DNA of 64,000 nucleotides from Flaveria trinervia (lineage: Eukaryota; Streptophyta; Magnoliopsida; Asterales; Asteraceae): assembly GCA_025506515.1 (NCBI GenBank), contig CM046451.1:41807701-41871700 (forward strand), written 5' to 3'. Below, piece after piece: positions 1 to 10,362 of the stretch. The translations under genes and the position numbers were made by a program. Each line of letters opens with the position of its first letter. Position 1 is the stretch's first letter. Below the pieces are notes generated by a model that was not told the origin of the DNA, made no database searches, and saw nothing but the letters and a program-made list of their open reading frames with translations.

Positions 1-171
1 ATCCACTTAAACATCACATCACCTTATCCTAACCCCATTACCGCCATTTCACCCTATTTCAAATAATCCCAACTATTCAATTTCATCTTTTTACCACATT
101 TTATTGCCCTAAAAGCTTTCTTCATTCTTAATTATGCAAAGTCCAAACTCTTCTACTTTCACCTTTCCCAA

Positions 172-1044
172 ATGGCACCTAACCCTCAGCACAATCAAGT
201 TGCACTTCTTGATTCTTCAAGAGATTCCAACTTCTCTAATATCATTTCCTTCCTTACCCAATCATCTTATTACATTCCCCTGACTGTTAACCTACTGTAT
301 ATGCCAATCACATGACTGAGTTTTGGGAAAATGGTTAGATTGAAACCCTAAATGGGGTTTGTGTAATAAGATCGAGCATATATGGCCAGGAGTTGGTCAT
401 TACTGAACAAGTCATCAAGGAGCATCTCGAGCTTCATGATAAGGGTGCCCCCATAGAGTTCCCTAAAGCAGATTTGGACAACACCTACATCCAAATGGGA
501 TATGGTGGAGATGTTAGTAGGTCCACAATCTACAAGTTCAACTTTTCATACACTAGAAGTTCGTACTGCATGTCGTTCTTCATTGTCTGTCCAATAAATC
601 TGGGGGTTGGGATAAAATTCTATATGAACTAGGGTGCCTAGTTCATGGAATGGTGAGAAGCCTTAGATTCAACAATTCAAGATTTGTGTTGACCAATCTC
701 ATGGGAAATCTTCAGCGGGAAACATTCTTTATGTATCCCAGATTTTCCAGCACATTATCAACTGTGAGCTGGACTAGAGTCAGCTTGTCTGTGCAGCTGC
801 TTTGATTGTCCCTCAAATGAGGCCGACCATCTTCAAGACTTTGAAGAAAGTGTCCACCAATTTCACTAGAAGATACACTACTCTGCTTCTAGGTATGACT
901 GAGCAAATAGCTCCTGGTGACATCCCTATTAACCCCATAGGTGATGAACCCACACCAGCAATTGCCCTCACACTACCAAATCTACCTTCTCACCCCATCA
1001 CCATCATTTATCAAAGATGCCCCAAACAAAACCTTGTTCAATCT
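172..1044 (+). pseudogene. B1 env-position ORF, N-terminal part (broken)
   Basis: The ATG at 172 opens a protein starting MAPNPQHNQVALLDSS, very close to the B3 copy at 61573. A frameshift near 297 and a stop near 338 break it; reading resumes at about 370 with RSSIYGQELVITEQ and runs to 632, then again from about 802. The first 150 residues form a domain shared with the A, D and E elements in the window. Sireviruses carry an ORF here that has been called envelope-like, but I see no clear signal peptide or fusion peptide in this copy, so function is unknown. The ORF is cut at 1044 by solo LTR F, with AATCT at 1040-1044 as one copy of the target duplication. Confidence 0.75.
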
Positions 1045-1139
1045 TGTTGGACCAAAAGAACCAATCAGCCAGATCAGAAAAACCTTTAAGTCCCACAAGA
1101 CATCACAACAACTGCTGAAGACTTGATCAGCTGTTTGAC

Positions 1140-1495
1140 AAAGTCTGAAGATCAACAGCTGAAGACTAAAGTACTGAAGACTTCAACAGCTGAAGACAAA
1201 GTCTGAAGATCAACAGCTGAAGACTAAAGTACTAAAGACTTCAACAGCTGAAGACCAAAGTCTGAAGATCAACAGCTGAAGACTAAAGTACTAAAGACTT
1301 CAACAGCTGAAGACCAAAGTTTGAAGATTAACAGCTGAAGACTAAAGTACTGAAGACTTCAACAGCTGAAGACCAAAGTCTGAAGATCAACAGCTGAAGA
1401 CTAAAGTACTGAAGTCTTCAACAGCTGAAGACCAAAGTCTGAAGATCAACAGCTGAAGACTAAAGTACTGAAGATCAACAGCTGAAGTACAAAGA
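1140..1495 (+). repeat. 59-bp tandem repeat inside solo LTR F
   Basis: About six units of exactly 59 bp follow one another. Each unit has two half-units that both contain CAACAGCTGAAGAC, one continuing with TAAAGTACTGAAGACTT and the other with CAAAGTCTGAAGAT. CAGCTG and AGTACT are palindromic hexamers, so each unit carries several small dyads. The array is upstream of the TATA-like box, the usual position of LTR enhancer repeats. Degenerate half-units continue to about 1580. Confidence 0.92.
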
Positions 1496-1854
1496 CTGAA
1501 GACATCATCTGAAGACATCAGCTGATGACAACAACTGAAGTTCAAGAAGTCCAAGTACTGAAGCCTTCAGAGTTTGTCACAACAGCTGAAGAAGCATTCT
1601 TCAATTGTTGTGATGGTTTCCTTTTTAGTAGTTTTCTTTTCTATTTCAGTACTTGTAAAACGACTGAAGAGCATGTTCTTCAGTCATTGTTGTTTCAATA
1701 GTTTCTTTTCAGTAGTTGTAGTGATAGTTAACACTTGGTATTTTTGTAAGAAGATGTCAGCTGTTTGACATCTTCAGTAGTTGTGTTAACTTTCAGTAGT
1801 TAAATAACAGTTAGATGTCACTATCAAGTGACATCAGCTGACGTCAGCTTCCCT

Positions 1855-1862
1855 TATAAAAA
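1855..1862 (+). promoter_or_regulatory. TATA-box-like site in LTR F
   Basis: TATAAAAA lies about 200 bp before the LTR end and downstream of the tandem array. Its position fits the U3/R boundary of an LTR promoter. Function is inferred from sequence and place only. Confidence 0.5.
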
Positions 1863-2076
1863 GAAAGATGACCTAATTGTAACGATGCGCGTAAAAGCCA
1901 GCCGAAGCGTGTATTGAATGAATATATTCCTTTTGGCAGAACTTCTCTCTCTATAACGAACAATGTTTCATTGATAAATTTTGTGTGTTCTTGTTTAAAT
2001 TTGTTAATTCGTGGGCTCATTCCGCTGCAAATCCAATCTAATTGATCAAACTACATGCTGAGATCCTAACAAATCT

Positions 2077-2576
2077 ACTCTTATTGAACAAGCTCCCCCT
2101 GTTCAATCCAAAAACACTAGAGTGGAACATTGGGCTCCCACTCACTCTGAGGTCTCACCATCCTTCAACATTGATCTCAATATGGGTCTTAAGTCTCCTC
2201 ATTCTTAAACACATGAGCCTATCACCCAAGCTGAAAGCCCTCAGGGTGAGTATCTATACTCCTTTGAGCAGCCACAAAGGGACAACCCCACCATGGGCTT
2301 AATGCCTGTAGACATTGATCAAGGTCCTGGGTCATTAGGTTTATCCTCCCTATCCTTTACTAACCTTCTTTTCAAAACTGATGAAGAGATTACGTCTCTT
2401 CATAGCAATAAAGTTGATGTACAACACTCTTTCAAAGATCAACAAAGCCTAGAGAGACCTCTTATCTCTAGCCCCTATCAATAAGCCGTACTGAGGTGAG
2501 ACCCACTAATGTGGAGGGGACTCATGCAGATTCAGTTACCACTATAAAAGATGCCTCAATGGACCTTCTAGACAGT
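2077..2576 (+). pseudogene. B1 env-position ORF, second part
   Basis: This stretch continues the ORF interrupted by solo LTR F and matches B3 at about 62445-62940. Longest open pieces are 2042-2302 (its start is in LTR F) and 2293-2484, in different frames, so it is broken. It is rich in Ser, Pro and acidic residues, as expected for the variable middle of this protein. GGTAA at 2577-2581 is the left copy of the A1 target duplication. The reading continues at 11164. Confidence 0.7.
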
Positions 2577-2581
2577 GGTAA

Positions 2582-2720
2582 TGTAGAGATTAATGAAAAG
2601 GCTAATGCAACCTAAACATTCAATGTCTATCCTGCATGCTGCACAAGTGCATTGAAGAAGAATGCTTAGGAAGTTTTACATATGCAACAGAAAATACTCT
2701 AACAGAAAATACTCTAAGAG
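2582..2720 (+). repeat. Truncated 5' LTR of A1
   Basis: The first 139 bp match the start of the 3' LTR at 10363, with a handful of differences. A 15-bp direct duplication (AACAGAAAATACTCT) lies at its end. The remaining roughly 655 bp of LTR, the primer site and the start of gag are missing, and the sequence passes directly into env-position coding sequence. Confidence 0.88.
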
Positions 2721-3229
2721 TTCAGCTTAAGAAGGAGACTTAGGCAATCAGGCAATGCCGTCGGTCAACTGGATGTTGAGGCAGACCCTAAGATTAGTTT
2801 CATAGGGGAAACCTTGACTGAAGGCCCAGTGGCAAAACCTGAGACCCTTGTCTCATCATCATCAACTGCTGTAGAGATCCACACTCCTATTGAGACACCA
2901 GCTGGTGAAGGTGCTTCTCAACCTCTCTCTGGCCAGAGCTTAGATGCTGCAACAAGCAATGAAGGCCAAAGCTCTCTCCACCCTGAGTCACAAAGGTCTG
3001 TGAATGACAAAGGGAAAAGAAAGATGACATCTGAGGAGATTGAGGAGGAGGAGAGAGAGAGAGAGAGAGAGAGGAAAAGGAGGCCGAGGGGAGAAAGTTC
3101 CTCTGCTGAGTCTTCAAGACTCATGGAGTATGCTATCAGCACTGCCCCCAGACCAGATACTTAGAATGATAAGTTAAGGGCAGTCAGGATAAATTACCTG
3201 CAGACAAGGAACTATGACATAGACAGTCT
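2721..3229 (+). pseudogene. Displaced copy of env-position ORF segment
   Basis: This 510-bp stretch is a direct repeat of A1's own env-position ORF at about 8695-9170: both contain GCAATCAGGCAATGCC, a block of Ser/Thr-rich codons, a run of GA dinucleotides coding Glu/Arg, and AACTATGACATAGACAGT. The open part is 2814-3164 (116 codons). It occupies the place of gag. At its left edge it includes about 20 bp that the 8695 copy lacks but A2 has (29570 region), so it was not copied from the present A1 ORF but from a less deleted relative. The junction to gag/pol is at about 3229. Confidence 0.85.
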
Positions 3230-3235
3230 CGGAAG

Positions 3236-3519
3236 AAAGGGGTTCTTTCAAAGCACTAAAGTCTGCTGCAGTGTCTGCAGAATCTTCCGAAGGATCAGTC
3301 ATCAAAACTTCTGAAGTTCCAAAAGCTTCCGAAGTTTTGAAGGTCAAGTCCAAGACTCCAAAGGTGGTGTGGATGTCTAAGAAAGACCAAGTGACTGAGA
3401 TTTCTCCATCAACAACAGCTCAAGATCCTCTTAGTACAACCATAGGATCTATTACTGTTGAATTACCTTCTGTAAATGAGCCCAGGACAAGCAAGGCTTG
3501 GGTTTCCAAATGTAACTAA
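3236..3519 (+). pseudogene. Gag C-terminal tail of A1
   Basis: The open frame 3271-3519 encodes a Ser/Lys/Glu-rich linker that ends KAWVSKCN then TAA. It matches the tail before protease in B3 (57440-57560) and E (ending KAWVLNLTNVFN). The sequence carries the CTTCCGAAG motif of this family inside coding sequence, as at 3289 and 3329. The two CCHC knuckles expected further upstream are absent, lost with the rest of gag. Confidence 0.72.
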
Positions 3520-3536
3520 TCATTTTCTTTGTGCAG
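3511..3536 (+). promoter_or_regulatory. Splice-acceptor-like site at the gag/pol border of A1
   Basis: The sequence reads TAACTAAT, then a T-rich stretch, then TTTGTGCAG and GG. A branch-point-like CTAAT about 17 bases before a pyrimidine-rich CAG fits a plant 3' splice site. The gag stop lies in it, and pol opens in the -1 frame at 3531. The same arrangement is present in E (minus strand, about 45790-45815), and a looser version in D (35055-35084). Confidence 0.45.
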
Positions 3537-5046
3537 GGACAGCTGAACACAAACAAAAATGTCTGGATCATAGACAGTGGCTGTTCCAGGCACATGATAG
3601 GCAATAGGTCACTACTCCAGAACTTTGAAAGGATTGATGGAGGACCGGTTGCTTTTGGAGGAGATGAAGGTGGTTACATTTCTGGAAGGGGCAAGGTCAC
3701 AAATGGTAAGCTCAGCATAGAAAAGGTAAACTTTGTCAAGGAGCTTGGATACAATCTTCTGAGTGTATCTCAATTTTGTGATCAAAGTCATAACATGCTC
3801 TTTACTGAGCATGAGTGCATTGTTCTTAAGCCTAGTGTGGTCATTCCTCATGAGCATATCCTGCTTAGAGCCCCCGGGAAAGGAAACATGTACAATATGG
3901 ACTTGCAAGAAACCTCTCCCTCTGGAGAAGTTTCATGCTTTCTGTCTAAAGCAAATAGTGATGAGTCTTTCTTATGGCATAAAAGAATGTGCCATGTAAA
4001 ATTTAAGAACATGAATAAATTAATTAAGCATGATTTGGTGACTGCAATGCCAAAGAAAGTGTTTACAAGTCATGACCACTGTGTTGCATGCCTGAAAGGG
4101 AAGCAGCATAAGGTTTCTCACAAGCCTAAGGAAAGAAACTCCATCACTACACCCCTACACTTGTTACATATAGATCTCTTTGGCCCCACCAGTGTAATGA
4201 GTTTAGGAAGGACCTCTTACTATTTATTGATCATAGATGACTTTACAGGATTCACTTGGGTCTTCTCTTAGAACTAAGGATGAGACTCCTGAGATTCTAA
4301 AGAATTTCATCTTAAAGATTGAGAATCAATCTGATCAAAGGTCAAAATCATAAGATGTGATCAAGAAACTAAATTTAAGAACCAAATCCTTGATACATTC
4401 TGTGATGAAAAGGGTATTACAAGAAAATTTAGTGCTCCCAGGACTCCTCACAGAATGGTGTTGCTGAAAGGAGAAACATGACACTGATTGAAGCTGCAAG
4501 AACCATGTTGTCTGACTCTAAGCTGCCTATCACCTTCTGGGCAGAGGTAGTCAATAATGCCTGCTATGTGTAGAACAAAGTTTTAGTAGTTAAGACTCAT
4601 GGCAAGACTCCTTATGAACTTTGGCACAAGAGGAAACCTTTCATTGGTTTTCTCAGGTCATTTGGATGTCCTTGCACCATCTTGAATACCAAAGATCAAA
4701 TTGCCAAGTTTGCTGAGAAGTCAGATGATGGACACTTTATTCGATACTCTTCTCAAGCTAAAGCTTATAGAGTATACAATCTTAGAACTAGAATTATTGA
4801 GGAGCCAACCAATGTGACTTTCAATGAACACACACCCTGTGTTGCTGGTTTTGATCCGGATTGGTTATTTGATCTTGATTTAGTTACCAACTGTTTTAAC
4901 AAATCATGTGAGAAAGTTTCAGGATCTGTAGAAAATTTAAATATAGGTGATCCTGATCCAAGATTTGAGCTAAGAAGACCTTCAAGCCATACATCTTCAT
5001 TCCAGTTGGAACTACTTCTACTAATGAGTTTTCTATCAGCACTACA
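3531..5046 (+). pseudogene. pol: A1 pol: protease and integrase
   Basis: The frame from 3531 to 4271 encodes the aspartic protease motif WIIDSGCSRHM, a GAG-pre-integrase domain with the HHCC zinc site (H at WHKRMCHV, C at CVACLKGKQH), and the integrase start LLHIDLFGPTS, which holds the first catalytic Asp. A one-base deletion at about 4270 truncates WVFS. Beyond it the second catalytic region survives as RCDQETKFKN and the Glu as NGVAERRNM near 4460, in other frames. The integrase C-terminal region runs to 5046. Protease and integrase would process the polyprotein and insert cDNA; this copy cannot do so because of stops and frameshifts. Confidence 0.85.
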
Positions 5047-5699
5047 ATGACAAACTCAGCTGATACATCTGGGGTGCCTTCAAATTCCAGCTCAGAGGCT
5101 CCACAACCAGATAAGAACACCTCAATTGTGGAAGACAACAATGGTGGTGATGACAGTGACCAAGAATTTCTTGATGCCACTAACCACACCATAGATGAGA
5201 ACATCAATGATGTCACACACTGCTTGGATCAAGTCTCTCTTGAACAATGTGCTGATGTGGTGGGAGAAACATCTATGCCAGATCTAACTTTCTTTAATCT
5301 AGATCTCTCTCAGCAACTTGCTGTGATCCCTCAGCTTAGAATCCACAAGTCTCACCCCACCACAAACATCATTGGAGATATTGTCATAGGGGTAAGGACA
5401 AAAGGACAAACCCATGAAGCAAATGTTTGTCTTCATTCTTGTTTCTTATCCCAGATAGAGCCAAAGAAAGTTGATGAGGCTTTAAAGGATGGAAGTTGGG
5501 TTGAAGCTATGCAACAAGAGCTGCTTCAATTCAAAGGAAGAAAGTTTGGAACCTTCGTCCTCTTCCTTCTGGGAAGACTACCATTGGAACCAAATGGGTG
5601 TTTAGGAATAAGAAAGATGATAGAGATATCATATCAAGAACAAAGCTAGACTAGTTGTTCAAGGATACACACAGAAGAAGGGATTGACACAGTGATGTC
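5047..5699 (+). pseudogene. pol: A1 pol: linker and start of reverse transcriptase
   Basis: The open frame 5047-5649 encodes an acidic, Ser-rich linker followed by the conserved copia segment before reverse transcriptase, with IHKSHPTTNIIGD and FLSQIEPKKVDEAL. The RT N-terminus (normally VWxLxxLPxGK...IGTKWVFRNKKD) is scrambled by frameshifts from about 5545 to 5700. The equivalent region in B3 is 59109-59600. Confidence 0.75.
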
Positions 5700-6945
5700 T
5701 TTGCTCCAGTGGCAATATTAGAAGCTGTTAGGATATTCCTGGCATTTGCTGCATCCAAGAACTTCAAGGTTTTTCAGCTTGATGTGAAGTGTGCCTTTTT
5801 ATATGGAGTGATGGATGAAGAAGTATGTGCCAAAAAACCACCTGGTTTCTGCAAGCTTGACAAAGCTCTCTATGGGCTACATCAGGCACCCAGGAAATGG
5901 TATGAGACACTGTCTGAGTATCTCTGTAAACATGGATATAGGAGAGGTACTATAGATGGAACTCTCTTCATCAAAAGACATGGAAATGACATATTGTTAG
6001 TCCAAGTGTATGTGGATGATATCATCTTTGGATCAACTAATCCAAAGCTCTGTAAAGACTTTGAGAAGCTGATGAAGACAGATTTGAAATGAGTGCCATG
6101 GGGGAACTCAATTTCTTTCTGGGAATTCAAGTGAAGCAAGTTGAAGATGGCATGTTCATAAGTCAGTCAAAGTATGTTGAGGACATACTCAAGAGGTTCA
6201 ACATGACTGACTGTAAGATTGCTAAGACACCCATAGCCAGAAACCACTCCCTTGGACCTGATCTGGAGGGGGAGTGTGTAGATGAGCACTTATATAGGGC
6301 TATGATTGGGTCTCTTATGTATCTTACTGCTAGAAGGCCTGATATTATGTTTGATACATGCATTTGTGCAAGATATCAAGCCAACCCTAAGATGTCTCAC
6401 CTCATCACTGTCAAGAGGATTCTAAGATACCTCAAAGGTGCTTCAACACTTGGTTTATGGTACCCTAAGAATCCTGACTTCAATCTGTATGCTTATGCAC
6501 ATAGCGATTTTGGTGGCTGCAACATGACTGCAAAGTCTACATCTGGGGGATGTCAATTCCTTGGTGGAAGGGTTGTCTCATGGCAATGCAAGAAACAATC
6601 CTGTGTCTCTGCATCAACTGCTGAAACTGAATACATTACTACTTCTAGCTGCTGTGCTCAAGTACTTTGGATTCAGAATCAGATGCTGGACTATGGGTTA
6701 AACTTCAAGGAGACTCCTATTCACATAGACAACAACAGTGATATCTCCATCACAGAGAATCCTATGCAGCACTCAAGGACAAAGCACATCAATATCAGGT
6801 ATCATTTAATAAGAGATAACTATGAAGGGATTAATTAAACTAGTCAAAGTTCACACAGATGAACAATATGCTGATCTTTTTACAAAGGCTTTTGATGAAC
6901 AGAGATATAAATATCTAATATCAACTATTGAAATGATAAATTTGA
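5700..6945 (+). pseudogene. pol: A1 pol: reverse transcriptase and RNase H
   Basis: The frame 5709-6092 holds the RT core, with FQLDVKCAFLYG, KALYGLHQAPRKWYETL and the catalytic YVDDIIFGSTN. A frameshift leads to 6089-6838, where FFLGIQVKQ, the thumb region, YLKGASTLGLWYP and the RNase H signature (HSDFGGC, GCQFLGG, STAETEY, ARTKHI-like KHINIRYHLIRD) are readable. The C-terminal tail ADLFTKAFDEQR lies in 6822-6945. First-strand synthesis needs both domains; here at least two frame breaks separate them. Confidence 0.88.
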
Positions 6946-7114
6946 GTAAGCTTTTCATAAAAACTAATTCTTATTATTTCTTAAAATATGTGTGTCCTAA
7001 GTTGTCTAGTTCATCACTTTCATATGCTCATGTTTTCTTTGGATGGCAATTTCTTTTTGAAGACTTTCCTTCGATTTTTGAAAATTTCTGATACTTCGAT
7101 GGTTATGCTTTTAA

Positions 7115-7361
7115 CTTCGGAAGCAAATCATGCCTTCAAAATAAATAACTGTCTAAGAAATTTACCATCACAAGAGCTTTCAGATTTATCTTCCGAAGCT
7201 TAAATACTCGTCTCAGACACTTACTTATTTTCAAGGACTATTTACTTCCGAAGCAAAATTAACTCTCAGAAGATTTGTTGTCTTATATACAAAGCATTCA
7301 AGTTTTAATTTCTCTTCCGAAGCAAAATTCTCAAAACTCTCAGGAAATAAACCTTCGGAAG
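7115..7361 (+). repeat. Cluster of CTTCSGAAG motifs in A1
   Basis: Exact copies lie at 7115, 7190, 7245, 7314 and 7353. The 9-mer is a dyad (CTTC, centre C/G, GAAG). Near-copies fill the gaps. The same motif is dense in the A and B LTRs. Confidence 0.85.
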
Positions 7362-7485
7362 CTTTTTGACTTCCAAGAAAACTTCTTTTTGAGCAAAAGT
7401 AAACTACTTTTTCAGAGGTGGGACCGACATCCGGATTTCAAAGTTTATCCTCTTTCATTAAACTTTATCTGAAATCCCTCTCACA

Positions 7486-7491
7486 TATAAA
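7486..7491 (+). promoter_or_regulatory. TATA-like site 118 bp before the A1 env-position ORF
   Basis: TATAAA within CACATATAAACCCAACG is conserved in A2 at 27283-27288, 117 bp before that copy's ATG. The following leader is CT-rich. It could be an internal promoter for the env-position ORF; this is inference. Confidence 0.4.
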
Positions 7492-7603
7492 CCCAACGGT
7501 TTCCCCCTAATTCTATCATCTGTTCTTCATCCAAACCTAAAAACCCATATTTCTCTCTGAAATTTCTTTCTTCCTTCTTTCTTCATCTCTACGCTACCTC
7601 AAA

Positions 7604-10320
7604 ATGGCCAACCTTGCTCACAGAAATGATCCCAACTTTACCATGCAGCTACACTGACAACATAATCAGGTTGCTCTGTTAAGCTCTAAGAAAGATCCTC
7701 ATTTCTCAGAGGTTTGTCATTTCTTAGCTCTATCTAACTACTTCACCTCCCTAACCATTGTTCCTCCACTCTATGAGGATCATCTTCTAGAATTTTGGAA
7801 AACCTGCTAAGAGGTTGTTATGAATGGGGAGAAGGCACTGTCTGCCATAGTGTAGGGGAGAACAGTCTTCATCACTCCGACCATCATCAACATGCATCTT
7901 CAGCTGGATGATGAAGAAGGTGAGGTGTTCTTGCCAAAGGAAGCTATCAATCATTCCTTTAAGCAGATGGGATATGAGTGAGATTTCTCTGTAAAGACCT
8001 TTAGGAAGGGAAGGTCTCATCCCAATGGAGATTCTTGCTCCATGTGGTCATCCACAGCTTATCAAACAAGCATGGCGGATGGGACCAGGTTCCTGAGGAT
8101 CTCTCCTTCATAATCCATGGAATGGTACAGGGGGTCAAATTCAGGTATTCTCAATTTGTTTATACAAATTTACTAGCTAATTTAGACTCCTTAGAGTATT
8201 ACATGTTTCCTAGATATGTCTAGTACATTCTTAACTATGAACTGGGCTCACAGTTGAGGGAAACAGGTAACATTCTTAAATTGAGACAGATGAAGCCCGA
8301 CATTTTTAAAATAATGAGAAGCCCACTGTTGGCTTCTCTGGGGTAGAAACAGCCCTTGTTCCAAAAATGTTAGAGCTCATTGCTCAAGGTGACAACCTAG
8401 CAGCACAAGCTAGTGTTGAGCCCACACCTGCTACCTCCCAACCACCCACACAGCCTCAAATCACCATCACTTACCAAAGAAAATCCAAACGAACCCCTGC
8501 TCAGGCTATTCAGTCTGTGGAGGCCCCCATATACTCACCATACAGGAAGAAGTGGACACTGGAGCTCCCACTTCTATTGAGGAGTAGACCACTCCCATCT
8601 CTTAAAGAATTAGTGCTGAGTTTCCTCATGCTCAGCCTGATGAGCTCCTTAGCCCAACTGCCTTAAGCCATCACTCTGAGTCTTAACAACAAGCAATCAG
8701 GCAATGCCATCGGTCAACTGGATGTTGAGGCAGACCCTAAGATTAGTTTCATAGGGGAAACCTTGACTGAAGGCCTAGTGGCAGAACCTGAGACCCTTGT
8801 CTCATTATCATCAACTGTTGTAGAGATCCACACTCCTATTGAGCACCTGCTGGTGAAGGTGATTCTCAACCTCTCTATGGCAAGAGCTTAGATACTGAAA
8901 CAAGCAATGAAGGCCAAAGCTCTCTCCACCCTGAGTCACAAAGGTCTGTGAGTAACAAAGGAAAAGAAAGATGACATTAGAGGAGATTAAGGAGGAGGAG
9001 AGAGAGAGAGAGGAAAAGGAGGTTAAGGGGAGAAAGTTCCTCTACTAAGTCTTTAAGACTCATGGAGTCTACTATCAAGGCTGCCCCAAACCAGATACTC
9101 AGAATGATGAGTTAAGGGTAGTCAGGATAAATTACCTGCAGACAAGGAACTATGACATAGACAGTGTCGTCTCTCTCCCCTTAGAAGAGTTGAATGAACT
9201 GGTTGATCTGGAAAGGTCAAGGAGAAGAAGCAGGCAGAAGATGCAGAGCTTCTAGTATAAGTCAAAGAAGAGAGAAGAAGAAAAAGACTGTACAAAGATA
9301 TGCCTACCCTCTCCCAGTTCAGGAAAGTCCTGCATAAGAAGATGTGGTTCAATAAGAACCTTAGGTAGACAAAGAAGAAGAGAGGATCAAGATGGTCAAC
9401 TACCTAAGTGCCACATGCTTCTATCAGGCAGATGCACTCCTTCCCTTGTCCTATGACTATGTTGAGTGTGAGTACTTAAAACAGCTTGAACTTGAGATAA
9501 TCAAGGACAGAAAGACAACTAAGAAGAAACTAAGGGAAGAAGCTGCAAAATCAAGAGCTATCATCCAAAAGAGCATGAAGAAGTCTGCTGATAGGCAGAG
9601 GATGATGAGCTTCTTAAAGCTATATGGATTCTCCGGAAGGAGACTTGGCCCCATGTCTCTATCCACTAAGGATGAGCATATTAGGGTGATCAAGCAGAAG
9701 ATCAAAAGTGGAGAGCTCATTGACTTACACTCCACTCCAAGTCAAGCCCCACCTGAAGTGGAGGTTGAGGTTGAACAACTAGAGACAACACAACCTGGAC
9801 CTCCTGCTGAAACTCAGCAAGCTTCATCTTCTGTTCCATAGCAGGGTCAACCTCCCTCTTCTTCTGAGCCTGAGAGAGAGGAAGTCCTAACTAAGAAAGA
9901 TAGTGAAGATCAATCTGGTGCTGTAGGCCAGTCTTCTCAGTTAAAACCTGTTAAGAGAAAGAAGAGGATGGCTTCTAAACCAAAGCCAAAGAAGAAGAAG
10001 ACTACACCCTCTTCTAAACCCCAGGATGAGTCAGAACATCTTGAGGTTGTGCAGCCAGAGGAGGCTACATCAACTCCAATTCAAACAGCTCCTCTAGCAT
10101 CAGGAAGACCCATCTTGTCTTGGACATGCACCATAAATCCAGAAAGATGGCATGTCATTAGAGATCAAGGCACTGAAGACATCTACACATGGAAAAATAT
10201 GTTTCAGTTGCCTCTGCATGACCTCTTTGATATGAGAAGACACTTTGATAGTCTGAAGGATCCTGATCACCTTATGAAGAAAGGATCGGTGATCATCCTA
10301 ATGAGGACTGTTGACATCTG
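7604..10320 (+). pseudogene. A1 env-position ORF (broken, internally deleted)
   Basis: The ATG at 7604 begins MANLAHRNDPNF and aligns with A2 at 27400. Early stops include TGA where A2 has TGG and TAA where A2 has CAA, so several are simple transitions. Conserved pieces are the N-terminal domain (FLALSNYFTSLT, EFWKTC, INMHLQLDD), a Pro/Ser/Thr-rich middle, and a basic, charged C-terminal part open at 9392-9841 and 9968-10321 with KKKLREEAAKSR-type helices. About 1.1 kb present in A2 (28470-29570) is missing at 8690. It ends 40 bp before the 3' LTR. No function is established; Sireviruses often carry an ORF here. Confidence 0.75.
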
Positions 10321-10348
10321 AAGTCTACTAAGTGTTTTGCTAGCATCA

Positions 10349-10362
10349 GCCTAGGGGGAGTT
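10349..10362 (+). promoter_or_regulatory. Polypurine tract of A1
   Basis: GCCTAGGGGGAGTT abuts the TG of the 3' LTR. The context TAGCATCAGCCTAGGGGG is shared with B1 at 12947-12965. It would prime plus-strand DNA synthesis. Confidence 0.85.

Larger units (their letters stand above)
1045..2071 (+). mobile_element. Solo LTR, family F (1027 bp) with 5-bp target duplication
   Basis: The insert starts TGTTGGACC and ends ATCCTAACA, so its ends are short inverted repeats of the LTR type TG...CA. It is flanked by AATCT at 1040-1044 and again at 2072-2076, and removing it rejoins the B1 ORF as in the intact relative at about 62440. A TATA-box-like TATAAAAA lies at 1855-1862, consistent with an LTR promoter. 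No primer site, gag or pol is present, so it is best explained as the product of recombination between the two LTRs of a full element. It has no other copy in this window, so the superfamily (copia or gypsy) cannot be decided. Confidence 0.9.
6946..7603 (+). other. Non-coding region between pol and env-position ORF of A1
   Basis: This 658-bp stretch has no supportable ORF. It contains five exact copies of CTTC(C/G)GAAG between 7115 and 7361, then a TATA-like TATAAA at 7486-7491 followed by a pyrimidine-rich leader (TTTCTTCCTTCTTTCTTC) up to the ATG at 7604. The last 130 bp are conserved with A2 (27264-27400). Confidence 0.7.

Noticed and set aside
1574..1768. 64-codon ORF with a hydrophobic stretch in solo LTR F
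   Set aside because: It lies between LTR enhancer repeats and the TATA box and has no homologue in the window; chance ORF in T-rich sequence.
2887..3142. Two minus-strand ORFs of 74-76 codons
   Set aside because: They are antisense shadows of the env-position fragment; their Ser/Leu runs come from the complementary GA-rich stretch at 3045-3075.
3514..3536. A complete mini-intron GTAACT...GCAG at the A1 gag/pol border
   Set aside because: At about 23 nt it is far below the minimum length of plant introns, so only the acceptor half is considered.
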